A stretch of 64,000 bases of DNA from positions 62,001 through 126,000 of the forward strand of contig NZ_PFXK01000003.1 of assembly GCF_002812955.1 (NCBI RefSeq), written 5' to 3'. Of the stretch, positions 62,919-64,000 are shown one piece after another (positions within the stretch are counted from its first letter, which is position 1; each line of letters begins with the position of its first letter). This DNA comes from Vibrio sp. HA2012 (GTDB taxonomy: Bacteria > Pseudomonadota > Gammaproteobacteria > Enterobacterales > Vibrionaceae). A program made the translations under genes and the position numbers. Below the pieces are notes generated by a model that worked only from the letters and a program-made list of their open reading frames with translations, did not search any database and was not told the origin of the DNA.

Positions 62919-64000
62919 ATGACACACACCGTGTTAGACTTTTCTGCTTTCTCATCTTCAGCTCTTACTGCTGAAGAAACCCAACTTATTGAATCTTCTG
63001 TTGCACAATTCGGTGCTCCGTTGCTTTTACTGGACTGTGATATTGTCAGACAACAATATCAAGCACTGAGTAATGCATTGCCGAACGTAACGCTGCACTT
63101 TGCTCTGAAGCCATTACCACACCCGGCAGTAGTAAGAACTTTACTGTCAGAAGGTGCCAGCTTTGATCTGGCCACCTCCGGTGAAGTTGCATTGGTTGCA
63201 GCACATAACGTACCGGCAGAAAAAACCATTCATACTCACCCGATTAAGCGTGATCAGGATATCCGGGATGCACTGGCTTACGGATGCAGTGTATTTGTGG
63301 TTGATAACCTGAATGAACTGGAAAAATTTATTGCATACAAAGACGAAACTGAACTGCTTGTCCGTCTGAGTTTCCGTAATGCAGAAGCATTTGCTGACTT
63401 ATCCAAAAAATTTGGCTGTAGTCCGGAATCAGCGATACAAATTATGACGAAGGCAAAAGAACTTGGTATCCGTATCAAAGGGTTGTCTTTCCATGTCGGC
63501 TCACAAACTGCAAGCCCGCAAAAATATGTTGATGCGATTAACGTTTGTAATGAACTGATGCATAAAGTGGTTTCTCTTAACTTACCAGCACTGAGCACTC
63601 TGGATATCGGCGGTGGTTTCCCTGTCAGCTATTCAGACCAGATGATGCCAATTGATGAATTCTGTGAGCCAATTAATGACGCTCTGGCACAACTACCCGA
63701 AACTGTCATGGTTCTGGCAGAGCCCGGACGGTTTATCGTGGCACAAGCTGTCACCAGCGTCGCTTCTGTTATGGGCCAGGCTGAGCGGGACGGAAAAACC
63801 TGGTACTATCTGGATGATGGTATCTATGGTTCTTTCAGCGGACTGATGTTTGATTCAGGTAATTATCCGCTTGTAACACTGAGACAGGACACAGAGCGTT
63901 ATCCGAGCGTACTTGCCGGGCCGACTTGTGACAGTATTGATGTGGTATCAGAAAACATTATGCTGCCAAAACTGGAAAACGGTGATCTCATTATTGGCCG
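62919..64000 (+). CDS. PLP-dependent ornithine/lysine decarboxylase, cut by the window end
   Basis: 360 complete codons; the frame is open at the right edge, so the gene is partial. Fold type III (alanine-racemase-like) decarboxylase: PLP Lys in LHFALKPLPHP (about residue 68), the His in GLSFHVGSQ, the phosphate-binding TLDIGGGFPV, LAEPGRF, and GPTCDSIDVVSE, whose Cys-Asp comes from the partner subunit. This is the eukaryotic-type ODC group represented by the bifunctional Vibrio vulnificus L/ODC. GGAGG lies 5 bases before the ATG. Product would be putrescine or cadaverine. Confidence 0.92.
   Translation, partial: MTHTVLDFSAFSSSALTAEETQLIESSVAQFGAPLLLLDCDIVRQQYQALSNALPNVTLHFALKPLPHPAVVRTLLSEGASFDLATSGEVALVAAHNVPAEKTIHTHPIKRDQDIRDALAYGCSVFVVDNLNELEKFIAYKDETELLVRLSFRNAEAFADLSKKFGCSPESAIQIMTKAKELGIRIKGLSFHVGSQTASPQKYVDAINVCNELMHKVVSLNLPALSTLDIGGGFPVSYSDQMMPIDEFCEPINDALAQLPETVMVLAEPGRFIVAQAVTSVASVMGQAERDGKTWYYLDDGIYGSFSGLMFDSGNYPLVTLRQDTERYPSVLAGPTCDSIDVVSENIMLPKLENGDLIIG

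Noticed and set aside
1..64000. CRISPR arrays, insertion sequences, integron or prophage
   Set aside because: No regularly spaced repeats, transposase, integrase or phage structural genes were seen; the unusual content lies in metabolic and transport operons.

Overview
The window looks like a chromosomal segment of a marine gammaproteobacterium of the Vibrionaceae type. The grounds are a moderate AT bias, the PLP-dependent ornithine/lysine decarboxylase at the right edge, a LytS/LytTR pair beside RND pumps, a yidGHJKL-like sulfatase cluster, and a dense set of transport operons. Genus and species cannot be fixed from the sequence alone. I see no rRNA, tRNA, insertion sequence, prophage or CRISPR array; nearly everything is intact protein-coding sequence.

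Layout. 1-3.3 kb: AraC regulator, membrane-anchored metallo-hydrolase, aldo/keto reductase. 3.3-12.6 kb: a locus bounded by two DeoR regulators. It holds a Gfo/Idh oxidoreductase, MsrA, and an ABC importer operon (binding protein, fused permease, ATPase) that continues into a beta-CASP-like metallo-hydrolase, a histidine phosphatase and a phage polynucleotide-kinase-like 3'-phosphatase. 12.7-15.6 kb: CbiM-CbiL-CbiQ-CbiO cobalt importer behind a compact cobalamin riboswitch. 15.7-16.4 kb: PPP-type phosphatase.

16.4-39.1 kb is the most unusual part. It is a run of apparently iron-regulated modules with Fur-like GATAAT boxes in five intergenic regions: (i) an outer-membrane TonB-receptor-like barrel that seems to lack a plug, with a Tat-exported binding protein, permease, ATPase and NnrS; (ii) a trio of cysteine-rich HypB/CobW-like GTPase, soluble ABC ATPase and a binding-protein fold without signal peptide; (iii) a PhnD-C-E-E-like importer; (iv) a tetrapyrrole methylase followed by a complete Dpp/Nik-type ABC importer and perhaps an SLC13 permease, divergent from a LysR regulator and a haem-receptor-like TonB protein; (v) a small DUF4405 membrane protein. 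I infer a metal/tetrapyrrole acquisition and processing island. Combining a tetrapyrrole methylase with a Dpp-type importer and a TonB receptor, next to the GTPase/ATPase/leaderless-SBP trio, is the best candidate for an undescribed system here.

39.2-50.5 kb: two RND efflux pumps with membrane fusion proteins, a MipA/OmpV-type porin, and a divergent LytS/LytTR two-component system. 50.7-57 kb: radical-SAM sulfatase maturase, two DUF202 proteins, Cys-type sulfatase, sodium/solute symporter and divergent AraC regulator, in the order of the E. coli yidF-L region. 57-62 kb: histidine phosphatase, YddG-type exporter, a diguanylate cyclase with two periplasmic binding domains, and PanE. 62.2-64 kb: an unrecognised single-TM protein and an ornithine/lysine decarboxylase cut by the window edge, whose structured leader carries a possible regulatory mini-ORF.
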